Shown here in pieces: positions 51,549 through 63,180 of a stretch of 64,000 nucleotides of DNA. The notes under the pieces were generated by a model that saw nothing but the letters and a program-made list of their open reading frames with translations, searched no databases and was not told the origin of the DNA. Each line of letters starts with the position of its first letter. Within the stretch, counting starts at the first letter, position 1. Origin of the DNA: Puccinia triticina (Eukaryota; Basidiomycota; Pucciniomycetes; Pucciniales; Pucciniaceae); NCBI RefSeq assembly GCF_026914185.1, contig NC_070568.1, positions 1,054,001-1,118,000 on the forward strand, written 5' to 3'. Position numbers and translations under genes: made by a program.

Positions 51549-53101
51549 TCAGGTGCGAGATTTTCCGACGACGAGCACGGAGCCGATGAGCTCATTGGAC
51601 CTCTCATCGTCGTACTTCCACTTCCACTTCTCTTGGTCCAAGACTTGTACCCCCATCCAATACACACACACACACACACACAAGCCGATTAATACAGAGA
51701 GAAAAGTGGGGAGGGAGAGGGCGAGAAGGGGACTGACACTTCTGGATCGTCGGCAGGAGCGTCGGCTTGTTGTTCACCGAATGGGTCCCCGCGCCAGTGA
51801 TGATCTTGAAATGACGGACGAACGTCGAATTAAACACGTTCACAGAATCTACCAAGTTCAATGGAGAAAAGGATGGTGAGTGAGGTTTAGGAGGGTTAAG
51901 GGGAGAGGGAGGAGACGCACGCGAGTGGTTAGTCCACCAAGTCTGGAGATGTTCTGCGGTGATAGTGAGAGCCTGGTTCTTAGTGAGCCCGTGGAGATCG
52001 ATGGAGAGCGAGTCGTTCTTGAGTTGTTGGCGGCCCTTGACGGTTCTGCGAGCGAGCTGGAGGTCCCAATCGTGGATGACGCTGGTGAGTTTGCGTGCAT
52101 CCTCGGCAGCGATAAAAGCGATGGTGTTCTGGATGGCCTGCTTGTTGCGCGAGACGACGCTGCTGTTGGCGATCAGTTGCCGGGACGAGCGCGCGCGTTG
52201 CTGCATATATTCGCGCCGGGCGCATAGGACCTTCAGGCTGTGCTCGAGATCCTCCGTTGAGGGTTGGGGCCGGTTGGGCCGCGCAATCTTCGTGAATGGT
52301 CCCGCCGATGCTGATGCTGATGATGATATACTTTGGTTGTGAGGGGGTTGAAGATTGGTTGTTGAGGAGGAGAAGGTGGTAGTCTGGATGGTGGGGTTGG
52401 AGATGAATTGGTTGAAGGGCAGGTTGCCGTAGCGGGCGTGTAGGTCGTCGAGGAATATCCAGAGGTCGAGGGCGTTGGTGGGGTTGAGATCGGTGACGAT
52501 GAGCAAGCGGGTGAGCACCTGATCGTCTTCGGAGAGCAGGGTGGTTCTGAGGAAGTCGAGCTGGAGCTGCAAGCGCGCGGGCCATTCGAGATCCTTGGAG
52601 CCGTCGAGCCGTTTCTGGGACTCGGACTGGTTCAGGAGCTCGTCTAGTGTCAGGACGATGTTGCAGCTCTTGCGGTGGTAGATGCTGTTGATCTTGGCCA
52701 CCTCGATCCCCACCAGCTCGGCGAGATAGCTGATCTGGCTGTCCCCGATGGCCCAGTCGTTGTTGATCGCGATCTTCTCGCGATGCTGCCCAGCCTGCTC
52801 GATCAGTCTCTTCTGCGTCTCTCTCTGCAGGACGTCGTTGAGATGGATGGTGTCTAGTTTCTTGTTCCTCTTTTTCTTCGACTTTGCCGCCGATCTTGGG
52901 GTACTAGAAGCTGTTTCTGGGAGTGAGGCTAGTGAGAGTAGGATGTCGATTATCTGCTCCAAGTTCTTCGGATTGGGTGCGTCTGAGATGGCCTGGTAGA
53001 TCGTGGTCTCTGGTACGTCAGGCAGGATGGCCTGCACCCTGTCGACCAGGCTGTTGAGTGAGTTATCATCCTGTTTCTGCCGTGGTGTTTTTTGCTGCGG
53101 C

Positions 53102-53137
<36 letters not shown>

Positions 53138-53337
53138 AGGTTGTGTTGGGTCTGGTGTTCTTGTTCGGTTATGAGTTGGGAGAGTATTCGGTCTAGTTCT
53201 GCCTCGACGTCCTGCTGATCCGAGTCCGACTGGAGATCGAAGTCTGAGTGGAGTGCGATGACCAAGGCGGGCTCGAGAGGAGGTGAGAATTTTCCCAACA
53301 GTCTGTCGAGTAGGACGGTCATCGTGGTTGGTGGCAC
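51549..53337 (-). CDS. CUE/DUF1771/Smr-domain protein, Cue2/N4BP2-like endonuclease
   Basis: Minus-strand exons 53337-51921, 51848-51738 and 51643-51549 give 540 residues. The last donor GTCAGT (after AAGT) restores a classical Smr ending, KFLDQEKWKWKYDDERSNEL then IGSVLVVGK. From the N-terminus: a Gln-rich stretch; a CUE-like helical domain, LVDRVQAILPDVPETTIYQA (about residue 92); a long middle region; DUF1771 (YMQQRARSSRQLIANS ... KNDS); and an Smr domain, LSIDLHGLTKNQALTITAEH with HFKIITGAGTHSVN. In yeast, Cue2 cuts mRNA under stalled, collided ribosomes (no-go decay) through its Smr domain and binds ubiquitinated ribosomes through CUE domains; N4BP2 is the animal relative. The D-L-H-G motif seen here is the hallmark. 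Role by family knowledge; no local operon-like context. Confidence 0.85.
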
Positions 53338-54432
53338 TGGCAGTTGTGGGATTGACTAATACTTTATCTGGATGGGGATTCGGGGATGGGAGGCAGACGC
53401 CACGGGGGAGTGCTTCGGAGGAGCTCTTCGGGGGGATGGATCGTATTTCCGATGGAATATTTATAGCCAAACACCCTTCCATCAGAGGCTGCACGGCCAA
53501 AGGCAAGCACCTTTCATCACCTTGATCCCCTGCACAGTCTCCACCGCACTGCAAGCGACAAGGGCGCTCACCATCAATCAGCATTGCTTTCGATACAATC
53601 CGATGAGAACACCTCTGAGCTTCCCCTTGACCTCCAGACACCACCATCGGCAGAAAAGGGCGAGGAGTGGATTGACAGGGGCTCAGCAACATCAGAGGCT
53701 CTCCCCATTCTGTTGATCCCGTCTCTGTCGACTCAGTGTATGGAAGCAACAGTCGGTGAACCAGCCGAGTGCGTTGAGCGCAGTCCAGGAGCTGCTGGTT
53801 TTGCTTAAGGTTTGCTGGCCAGATATGTACTCAGCATCTTCCAGGGCCACTCAGGAGGGAAGCGCCATCCGTTGAGGGTCCCTCTCCGCACCCATCCAGA
53901 AAGACTCTGCGGTTGTTTGATGTCGGAACGGAAGAGCTGCTTGAATGCGCTCCCCACCCAGCATGAACCTTGCGCGGGGCATGTACTCTGGTGATCCCCG
54001 GAGAGGACGCATACATGTTGAACTGTGCGGATGCCGATGGCAAGCTGCAGAGGTGTGTCGGAGCTCGGATATATACCCGGACATCTGCCGGACATCCCTG
54101 ATTATGTATGTATGCCCGCCTGAGGCCATCGACAGCCATCGACAACGGCCGTCGATCGAGCACTGCGTGGCCAGAGAGGAGGCCTATCGCTGCTTGCCTC
54201 CACCCCTCCTCACCCACGAACTCCGGACTGTCGCACATCTCATCGATTGGACGCTCGGACACATAATCTCGCAGGTGTGTATCTAGTCCACTGCAGAAAT
54301 CTTCCACTCGGGTGCCTCTCACTGATCTTATCCAGCCCCTGCTCTCAGACACAATATACATACACTCTAGTCGATATAACGTCCGAATGCTCAAGAACAC
54401 GAACCCAGTGATATCTTGAAAGCGCCATCGCC
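53338..54432. promoter_or_regulatory. Divergent promoter region of the Smr and MBOAT genes
   Basis: The two genes start 1.1 kb apart in opposite directions. TATA-like sequences are GATATATA (about 54066, +) and ATATACATACA (about 54352, +). On the minus side TATAAATAT lies at 53456-53464 (complement of ATATTTATA), 120 bp before the Smr start codon. Open frames here overlap in all phases and are not called. Confidence 0.45.
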
Positions 54433-55928
54433 ATGCTTGACTCTCTAAGAACGATCCTAGCCAATGACCCAGTAGTCAAGACCTACACCCAACCGTACGA
54501 AGTGGTACCGTGCCGATCGGTCACCGCCTTTTCCCTGCTCTATCTGCTGCCGGGCGTCCTGCAAGCGGGCCTGCTCTACCCGCCCTTGAGCCGGCTCCGA
54601 TGGCTGCGATGGCTGCGTCTGCTCATGACGCCCCTCGTCGTCTATGCCAGCCTCCGCTGGCCCGTCGACTACTGCTTCACGCCCACCACCCGTCGCGGAT
54701 ACCACAACCTGGCCCTCGCCTGTGCTAGCTTCACCATGGCCGCGAGGTCCATCGAGTGGGGTTCTCTCAATAGTTTCAAGGAGGGCAAGATCTGGAAACG
54801 CCCGGAATTCGACTCATCAGCTCCCCACCCTAAGCAATCCCCAAAGTCATCCTTTTCTGATTGGCTGGCTTGGACTATCGAGCTTGCATCATCGTCAGTT
54901 TTTTTTTTTTTTTCTTCTCTTGTCTCACTCGGATGGTCTACATATAAACGCTCATATCATCTATTTTCTAACAGGCCTAGAGGGATCCAATACGACTGGG
55001 GTGTCAAGGCAGCCCCGAATACAGAAAGTGCGCTGGACGTGGTTGTGCGGATGTACAAGCTCAACATCATCCATGTTCTTGTCACCGCATTCTCGATCCT
55101 ATGTCGGGACGAAGGCTCGGCGACGAATGCGCTGAGATATCTGGGCCTGGGCGGGTTTTATGGGCAGACGATCGTGGCGGAGGGGCTAGCGAGTCTGGCG
55201 TTCGGGTACTACCTAGTGACGATGATCGAGCTGATCTTCAGCTACATGACCCTCCTCATCCACCTCCTCGTCCTCGTCCACACCCGGCTCGTCAGCCTGC
55301 CCGACTGGCTCATGCGCACCTGCGACACCCGCACCTGTGTCCCCATGTTCAATAGTCCCCACACCTCCGCCTCCCTCGCCCATCTCTGGGGTAGGGCCTG
55401 GCACCAGAACTTTCGCCAGACCTTCCTCATCTGCGGCGGCGCGCCCGCCTCCAAACTCGCTAAAAACCTCCGCCTCAGTCCTCAGCTTCAGAAAATCGCG
55501 GGAATGTGTGCCTGTTTCTTTATCAGTGCGCTCTTACACGAGTATGGTGAGCCTCTTTCCTTGCCAGCCTTCCTTTCTAATTCGTAGCAAGAAGCTCAAG
55601 CGTCCTCTGCGATCTTTGATACGCACCAGCCGTTCATTTCATAGCCAGACAGCCCCACCCGAGTGCGTATATCCTCTTCCACGACTTCCCGGGCTCGGCG
55701 GTGTATTTCCTACTCCAGCCAATAGGCATCGTCCTCGAGCCCTTCCTGATTCCCTACATCCCCGGGGGCGGGATTGTCTGGTGCTATCTCTTCACCCTCT
55801 CAACCACGATCCCCTTCAGACGCCAGTACTTCATGCCCGCTAGACTCCTCGATCACAGCTTCCCTGCTGTCTCCTGGTCTTGGTTCTTCTCTTCTCTCCT
55901 TGTCCCCGGTTTTACTTCTAGGGGTTAA
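54433..55928 (+). CDS. Wax-synthase-like MBOAT acyltransferase
   Basis: Three exons: 54433-54893, 54975-55546 and 55645-55928, giving 438 residues. This class of membrane-bound O-acyltransferases moves acyl groups from acyl-CoA to alcohols or secondary metabolites in the endoplasmic reticulum. Several membrane segments are visible: FSLLYLLPGVLQAGLLYP, LLMTPLVVYASL, LVTMIELIFSYMTLLIHLL, MCACFFISALL and AVYFLLQPIGIVLEPFLIP. Signature words are LWGRAWHQNFRQTF (wax-synthase W-H-x-x-F-R region) and ISALLHEY, whose His is the likely catalytic residue; it sits at the end of exon 2 and continues as ARQPHPSAYILFHDF after splicing. Intron 1 has a long T-tract just after its GTCAGT donor. The substrate cannot be told from sequence. 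The neighbours do not form a recognisable biosynthetic cluster. Confidence 0.8.
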
Positions 55929-56668
55929 TCATAGACTTCATCCCCCTCCTGCTTTTTTACTTCACGCTTTCTTCACTGGCTATTTTTTATAAATATTGGA
56001 TATATAGCAGTCTCAAATTTCGCAAAAAAACCTACTTGTTATTTTCGTATGTATCATGTTTCTCACCACGAACAAACTGAAAAACACCCACTTGTCAATT
56101 GTTTGTCCAAGTCATAATTTTACGCATCTACGCTGGGCGCATCCCCAGTTGACGATCCGCCGTCGTGACTCAAATGCACACAGCGTCCTACTTCGTCTCA
56201 ACAATACAACCTTGCGGGCGGGGAGGAATTCCCGCCGGGCGACGGGGCGCAACATTCTGGCCGCCCGGGAGTGATCCCTCCGGGCCGACAAGGTTGTGCC
56301 CCCTTGTTGACTGGCAGGGGTCCCTCGTGGCGCTCACGCCGTGGGAGTCGGGACAGGTCGGGACCTCTTTTTGGCCGTGCCAACTTTAGTTTTTGATAAG
56401 GTTTGATTTGAATTTTGATGACCAAAGACCTGAGTTTGCGGGTGAGCACAGTGGATCGTCTTGTTGGAACTTTGAAATTTGCGTCGCGGCTTGTGGCCAG
56501 TGGCCACTGCCCACTGCCCCCGCCAGCCGCCCGAGGCCGCCAGTCGAATAAGGTCCAGTTGGCTCCGAAGTCTTTTCCTTTACAGTTTTACGTTTGAGTT
56601 GTATGATACAACGACAACAAAGTTCTGTGTCTCCTATGTACGGCGTGCGCAAGAAACTTGTGCGCGCA
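55929..56668. other. Intergenic spacer
   Basis: 3' UTR of the MBOAT gene (ATATTTTTTATAAATATTGG near 55.98 kb), then a GC-rich block at 56.21-56.36 kb with CCCGCCGGGCGACGGGGCG and CGGGAGTGATCCCTCCGGGC palindromes, possibly an old repeat. No gene. Confidence 0.5.
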
Positions 56669-57300
56669 TGTTAACCATGAATTGATGTTAGGTGACAGGT
56701 AGAGCGTAGCTCAGAGGTCCCCGGTGTCCACGCAGCCGGAGGTGAGCCAGTGACTTCGGCACGAGAGTCTCGCACGTCGGGCAAGACTCGACTGCATTTG
56801 AGCTGTAGGCGACGTCATGCTGTGCCGACCGGACTAGCCGAAGGCTAGACATTAGCGCGTGAAGAGAGCAGCTCCGGCCGAAAGTTTCCCAGGCTAGAGA
56901 GGAGTCTGTGCGTCTTGGCTTCCTTTAAGAAGACCAAGACCGCGAAAGAAGTGAAGCTAGGGATTGATTCTCCTAGCTCCCACTTCGGTTCCGCTATGTA
57001 CTCATCTTCAGGAGACTACGTATCCTGCGTTTCTTTTTTGCTCCACCCACCCACCCTAAACACGGCAGGAAGTGGACTTCGAGAGCTCTGGGCTTAGCGC
57101 CTCGAACCCCACTCCCTGGCAGTCTAGGTTTCTGCCTTGCTCGGAGGAGATTCCCGGTCCGACTGAGTATCTCATCTCTGGCGCGTCGGGGAAAACTCCT
57201 CCTCCCTTGGTCCCACACACAGTAGGCCTTTAGGCCGCCAAACAGGGGCTCCCGTTACGGTACATAGAGCCCCAAGCATAGCCTAATCCCAACTGTGTCA
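56669..57300 (+). repeat. Solo LTR of family X
   Basis: Begins TGTTAACCATG and shares ordered blocks with the split LTR on the other side of the window: GTCCCCGGTGTCCACGCAG, CTCCTAGCTCCCACTT, TTTTGCTCCACCCACCCACC and CCTCGAACCCCACTCCCTGG. No internal retrotransposon genes lie next to it. The right end and target duplication could not be fixed. Confidence 0.65.
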
Positions 57301-57854
57301 GGTGCAGAAACCTGCATCGGGGGGAGCGGCCAGATAGCCGACGCGCAGACGCACGAGCTCCTTGAGCGCCGCCCCCCCGTTGTTTCTTACACCACTGAGC
57401 GCCACGGAGGCGTTAGTGGATGGCACATGCCATTGAACGTGGCCGGGAAGCTCACGGTCCATGACGAATCTGTACACGAGGCTTCGGCGTGGGCAGGCTG
57501 GAGACGCCGCTGGATGCTGAGTGGCCCATCCCATATTTAAGTACGGCAATCTCCCCGGTGCCGCCACCGCTGATCGCTGCCTGCCCCTTTTCCCGACTGA
57601 AGTCTACATACCTCAACAGCCGCAAAATTGCATCTTGCTTTGCTCCTCAAGTTCGACCAACGTGCCTCTCCCACTCTAGTTTGTGGACCCCGGCTAGTTT
57701 GTATGTGTCCCCTTCCTAAACCTGTCCAGTGAGCAGGCTCTCACATTCCTTCTTCGCGTAATCCTCAGCGCGCCAGCTTCGATCAATTCCAAGGTGCTGC
57801 AAGGGCGAGTGAGCCTCCAATCGTACCACAATCAGGCCACCAGCTCCCGACATC
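57301..57854 (+). promoter_or_regulatory. Upstream region of the 709-residue gene
   Basis: No gene. The promoter is expected here; CATATTTAAGTACGG at 57532 is a weak TATA-like candidate. The solo LTR lies only about 0.5 kb upstream of the start codon. Confidence 0.3.
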
Positions 57855-60069
57855 ATGGACCGTTTTTACACACAAACGGCCATTGCTGAATTCCGGAGAG
57901 ACGCCCTAGCAATCGGCCAGCCAGTAACAGATGGAAGGCCGCCTCAACAGAGCTCCACTGGCGACCCCCAAGATCCTCCGTTCAGTCGGCTACCGATTGC
58001 CCCTCGAGCTGAATGTCAGTCCAAAACACCCCGATCCAACTTTTCGCCCAAGAACTCGAATTACGAGATTGTGCCAGTGGCCTTCTCTAACAGGTTAGTG
58101 CTTGATTCATCATTCTGTTTCCCCTATCACGTCTTCCAATTGCTCGACTTAACAGTGCTGATCTGCGTATGTGTGTAGGTACAATAGACCGGCGAACAGC
58201 CTCCTTCAACACTCTTACACGGACGGGCCAAGGATAGAGCAGTCGCAGGCTACAAATGAAAATCTGGGGGCGTATTCACGAAACCCAACAAACGAAGGAG
58301 TCAGACTCAAGTACTATGGCGCTTATCTCAAACCGGCTGAACGACGAGGCCCTCTGATATTCACGCGACAGCACAATCCTTTGTATGAGGATTTCCCCCC
58401 AGCCTGTTGTACTTCCAACGCGCCTATCAATCCAACACCTTCGGGAGGACGGCAGCATGGGGTCAGCGGGCCTTTAACAGACTACCCCTCTACCGCACGC
58501 CTATCATCACACTCCTTAACATATTCTTCCCCGTCTTCTTCCGATCTTCAGAGTGATGATCCTAGCTCTCCCATTGTCGAGTCTCCGAGCACCACTGTGT
58601 CATTGGGTGAGGTTTCTACGGACAGCAAGGATGGCTCTGATGAATCTGAAAATGAGACGTGCATCTTTGAGGACGCGAACTCGACCCTGAGCTACGACTG
58701 TAGCATCTTATCTCAAGTGAATGGACCGAAAAAGAGGAGCGACGATACCTCTTCATTGCATACTCCTTCGACTCCTTCTTCAACTGCATCTTTCAATCAT
58801 GCAATCCTTCGAGTCGCCTCTCAGGGCGTCATCCAACAAACCGCCATCGATCAACCCTCCCGCCAGCACTCTCAGACTTTCAGAAGCGAACCGGAGGAAC
58901 TAGCCGGCCCAGTTTCAGATAGATTGATAGCGGAATGTGATGAACCGTATTACTCGCCTCAGCCTCGAGTGGTCAGAAGACCCAGACCTGGAAGCCTTGA
59001 GATTGAAATTCCCGGGCGATACGTCTCGATTTATGAAGATTCATCGACTGAAGGGCCTGAGGATCTCCCTGATAGCAACAGTGACATCGGGGAAGGCCCG
59101 CATAGTGATACACACGACTCCAATATCCATGACGGTTCAATGGCCACGCCCGGCTCATTTCTCATAGATCTACTGAACCAGTGGGAGAAAGTACCCACAA
59201 CTTCAGACGTCCCGCTGCAATTCGTCAAACAACTCAAACACGCCATAGATGTATTCGAGAATTGCAAGGCAGACGGAGCTGATGATACACCCAGTGAGTT
59301 GGTCGACGAGGTATTGCCGACTTGGACATCGTCTTCTGATAGCCACGAAGCTCCCGACTCTCACCAATCGAGCTCAAGCGGCCCGTACGCGCCTAGCAGT
59401 CGAAGCAGTCATTCTCATGAGATCCCAAACTTGTCGAATCATTGGACTCCATTCTCTGAACGTAGTCGAATCCCAGCCTCAAGACAACTAGGAAACAACA
59501 CTAAACTTCAAATACAACATCATCGAGCCTGGTTGTCATCCACCCCTCCTTTGGAACTCGGCGGCAAGAGGACCAAGCCACCGAACGGCGAGAGCGACGA
59601 CTACTGTAGCACGGCTGTCAACGATTCTTCGTGCCGGAAGAAAAACTTGCACGTATTCTTTGGGTCCAAAGTGGTCAATGATAAGAAGGTTGCCTGCAAG
59701 GCCGAGCCGCTAGATCTCCAGTTATCAAAGTCCTGGCGAAGGTCGCATGGCAAGATGTCGATTGCCGCGGAACTGACAAGGACCGTCAGAGGCGGCTTCA
59801 AGTCTCTCAAGCTTCCGGCACTCCAAGACCATAAATACGAGCTCGGCCCGGCTCATGGGAGCCAGACAGACTTAACCCTCTCGGATTGCGAACGTCCTTC
59901 GATCCGTAATATCCCCGGCGATTTTCCCGACCGAGCCGGCCGTAGGAGCCTCAGTTGTGGCCCCCTCGGACGATCCCATCCCGTACATCAACTCGTGGAA
60001 CCTCCTGCTCCTCCTGCTTCGCACTCATCTCCTAAAAAAGCTCTCAGAGTAAGGTTCCAGGAGGCTTGA
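57855..60069 (+). CDS. Serine-rich, largely disordered protein of unknown function
   Basis: Two exons, 57855-58093 and 58179-60069, joined in frame through Asn-Arg-Tyr, giving 709 residues. I do not recognise a family. The protein is dominated by Ser, Pro, Thr and acidic residues (SSPSSSDLQSDDPSSPIVES, SDSHEAPDSHQSSSSGPYAP), typical of a disordered scaffold or regulator. A more conserved-looking helical segment lies at about residues 388-410 (GSFLIDLLNQWEKVP, FVKQLKHAIDVFENCKADG). A basic C-terminal part (LSKSWRRSHGKMSIAAELTR, GGFKSLKLPALQDHKYELG) ends in SSPKKALRVRFQEA. No signal peptide or membrane segment. The long second exon without stops and clean splice sites support a real gene. It converges on RIT1. 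Confidence 0.75.
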
Positions 60070-60562
60070 CCGCGTACTCGCTTGGCTTGCTCATTCTTCT
60101 GATTACACGCTTTCTTAATTGTCACAAAACTTCCAAAATCTTATTTCGAGTTAAAATGTCGTTAATAGTAAATCTGCTTTCTCATGCCCCTGTTCATTCT
60201 TGCTCACTCTTACTTTCTCTATCTCTATCGCAGCCAAATTGTAATTGGAGTTTCTCTTGCATGCCCCCTCTTTTTTTTCTTCTATCCGATTAATATTCAT
60301 TGCGTCTCGCATACATCCTACTGGCCGATTGTAGTCGTTTCTTTTTTTGAAAAAAAATCTCATCGGTAAAGACAATGTGTTAAATTTTGGAATTGGTAAT
60401 GAATCGACTCTCGTTGAAATTCTACCACAATGGCACGTCGATCTAGATTGTGAGCTGAAGAAAGGAAATGTTTTCGTGAGGAAGGTGAAGGGCGCCTCGC
60501 AACTTTGGTTAGAAACGAGTGACGAGTGTGCCAGATTCGCTGTTCAGTTGAACAGCGAAAGT
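60070..60562. other. Convergent intergenic region
   Basis: 3' flanks of the 709-residue gene (+) and RIT1 (-). A short plus-strand open frame beginning at 60347 runs antisense into the last RIT1 exon and is not taken as a gene. Confidence 0.5.
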
Positions 60563-62842
60563 TTAACCAATAAGATAATTATTGACCCTCTTGAGAATGG
60601 ACCTCGGTGGGTTTAGAGTGCCCTTGGAGGCTTCAATCATCCAATGCAACCTGTGCCGAATGTCAGCTTTTTCTACGATCATCAAAAACAACGCTGAGCG
60701 TCAGGAATCTGTTGGTCGATATCTCTGGAGAATGGTCTGAGCGTTGACATACCAATTTGCTTTGGTGGCTCTTGACGATGTAAGCCATGGTCATTGAATA
60801 CGTTCACTGTGAAAGTGAATCTAAAATTAGTAAAATCATCTGAGCACTTGTAGTTTAACAATGCCTTTCTTCTTCCTTACCTAGTAAGCATAGTGCAATT
60901 GCAACCATTATCTCTTTCGATTCGTCTAACTTGGGACCAATGGCAGTGAGCCGTACGGCTTTACTATCTTTCATCATTTGTATACATTCGGGCAAAACGC
61001 TTGACAAGGTCTTTGATAAGTTCTTCATCACTCGATTATTAGCCACAACAACTTTTTTTTCTATTTTATCTTTCTTGCACCTCAGCTCGACTGAATCGCC
61101 ACCAGAAATGATTACATCCAATGCGTCCTCTGAGGATGAATTTTGATTGAAGTCATTTGGTAGACAGATAAAAAGCTTCGTTGTGCGGACTTCGAAAACT
61201 TCAACGCGCTTGAGATTGGAGCACGTGTTATCCAGCGACGATGAAACTATCAGATCTATCAAAGATTCCAGCTCATGGCGATGAGCTGCCAAAAATTCAT
61301 GGTGGTTGTCCCAAAACAATTTATGTGTTAATCCTCTCGACCATCCCTCGTGATCATCACCTGTCGTTAACAAAGAAAGTTTAACATCCAAAAATTCTAC
61401 GAAGACACAGCAAGTAACTCTTACCAGCTCCTTGAATGTAATTGAATCCACCCTCTCGATCAGTGGACGGGTGATCACCCAAGTATTTACTGGCACTGAG
61501 GCAAATCACAGGATGAAAATCGAGTTTGTTTACATCTCCTATTGAAGCTTCTTTACCGAGATCACTGGCAGGTGAGACCCAGATAGGCTTCAGAGGCCGA
61601 TGTAGCTGGGCAAGAGTCTCCTCGACGTTGAAAGAAGAGGCCTAATATTCGAGTTAAATTATGATATCAATCCAAGAAGGATGCGAGCAATCAGCTCACG
61701 AGGAGTTGGTCAGCCCAATTATCGACCAGCCTTTGAATCTGATCATGTTCACTACTCCGAACAGCATTGACGGGTGTATCAAGACCAAGTGACGACGAGT
61801 GTGGCTGCCAAGCGGATCGCAGCGAAGGAGCGACGGGGTAACGGTTGAGGAGTTTTGCGCGAGCCGTGTTAATTACAGCGCACCAAGATGGGACGGTTTT
61901 AGAAAGCGCATCGGGGAACCGCTGGAGCAGCAAGGCCAAGAAAAACAGGAAAAGTATTAGCTGGGTGTAACGATCATGGAAGAGCCAAGAAAACTGAGTC
62001 ACCTTGCCACGACGGGTAGAGTCCACAAGGATGACTCCGCCGGAAGAAATGATCAGATGAAGTACTTGAAGGTTTGATCTGGAGTAATCAAAATGAGGTT
62101 AGAAGACAGTCCACGGACAAGGGTTCATCAAGCTCACCTTCGCAGAGAAAATTGCCACTGACCATCATGGCCATCAGTAGATTTAAAATAAGCGGTACAG
62201 TCTACATTGGTGATACGTGGGTCAATGTACCAAGCGCCACATCGCAGGTTTGCTGAACTGGAGGTAAAGGCGCAGGAAACACGAGAAGTTTCAACGATGA
62301 TCCCGTCAAGTAAATCCTTTGTGTGCCGTTCATCTCGTTTCTTTTTCACTGAAGCAAACTGACCAATAACAGGCAAGGGCTGATACCGGTCCACCACGTT
62401 GGTCACAAATTCAGAGTCTTCGAAAATTGAGTGCAGACGGTTATAGCTTTGAATCTGCAAAACAAAAATAGTCAGCAAGTTGACAATGTTCTTTTTTTAA
62501 GGATTTTTCCAAAAAAGACTCACCCCGAGAAAATGAAGGCGTCATGGGGAGACGGCCGGATATGAACACGTGAAATTAATATACCAGTCTTGGAATATCT
62601 ATACATTACCGGACTTACACATCTTTGTGCTGTTTGTTGATTGCCTTTAAATCTGCTTGAAAAGTGTTGGAGTGTCCTTCAGTGCCAAACAGTAATTGAC
62701 TAGCTTCTTGAGAAAGTTGATCTGAGTTTGCAGATGAGACTGGTGAGTTGCTTGGTTCCATTTGCATGTCGGTTGGTTGGATGAGTCCCATGTGATTGAG
62801 CAGCTGGTCGTGGGGATTGTGTCTATCGTCGGCAATATCCAT
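60563..62842 (-). CDS. RIT1: Initiator tRNA A64-2'-O-ribosyl-phosphate transferase (Rit1 homologue)
   Basis: Rit1 adds a ribosyl phosphate to A64 of initiator tRNA-Met, keeping it out of elongation. Eight exons on the minus strand: 62842-62621, 62454-62138, 62078-62003, 61921-61700, 61641-61425, 61360-60881, 60806-60753 and 60672-60563. They sum to 1,698 nt, 565 residues, with all phases consistent. Diagnostic words: SYNRLHSIFEDSEFV, LRCGAWYIDP, AYFKSTDGHDGQWQFSLRR, GGVILVDSTRRGK joined to RFPDALSKTVPSWCAVIN, SSEHDQIQRLVDNW, VICLSAS, YIQGAGDDHEGWSRGLTHKL followed by FW, and the C-terminal IRHRLHWMIEASKGTLNPPR then SILKRVNNYLIG. Exon 1 uses a GTGTAA donor. The seventh intron's first AG is only a few bases after its branch-like ACTAAT, so the next AG was chosen. 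Yeast Rit1 is of similar length (513). All conserved blocks are present, so it looks functional. Confidence 0.93.
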
Positions 62843-62854
62843 CCTCCTCGGGGG

Positions 62855-63180
62855 AGCGAAGCCGAGCTTAACTACATAAGCCTCTCGATCGGAGGGTCGG
62901 GGGGGGGGGGCCGACCCGAACTTAACACAAGTCCCTCCCTGTGCTCGCGGGGCGCGAGCACCCTCCCGCTTGCGGGAGGGGAGACGCTTCGCGCCTCCTC
63001 GGAGAGGCTTAGTTAAGCTCGGGGCCGACCGTCACCCCGAGTCCCGAAGGGACGCTCTCCTTGTGTGACTGAAAATGGTTTCTGCATTTCAGCCACAGTA
63101 CATGCAGTTGAATCCCCTTCAAGTGGCTGTGAAATCAGCAACCCAATGTAACCCAACCGCAAGCTTTTCTGCCATTGCTG
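62855..63180. mobile_element. GC-rich hairpin and MITE remnant directly upstream of RIT1
   Basis: GCCGAGCTTAACTACATAAG followed by CCTCTC (from about 62861) pairs with GAGAGGCTTAGTTAAGCTCG at about 63001-63020. The loop contains further hairpins (CTCCCGCTTGCGGGAG) and a run of 11-12 G. From 63065 the sequence matches the inner arm and right end of the 19.9 kb MITE (TTTCAGCCACAG ... CGCAAGCTTTTCTGCCATTG then CTG) followed by TA. The left end is lost. Confidence 0.65.

Noticed and set aside
53066..53749. 227-codon minus-strand frame overlapping the start of the Smr gene
   Set aside because: It is the shifted frame of the Smr N-terminus, whose own frame has recognisable CUE-like, DUF1771 and Smr domains.
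60347..60616. 89-codon plus-strand frame
   Set aside because: Antisense to the last RIT1 exon, which is supported by conserved C-terminal residues and consistent splicing.
49413..62842. Secondary-metabolite cluster built around the MBOAT acyltransferase and zinc-finger gene
   Set aside because: No synthase, oxidase or transporter lies nearby; RIT1 and the Smr gene are general translation factors.
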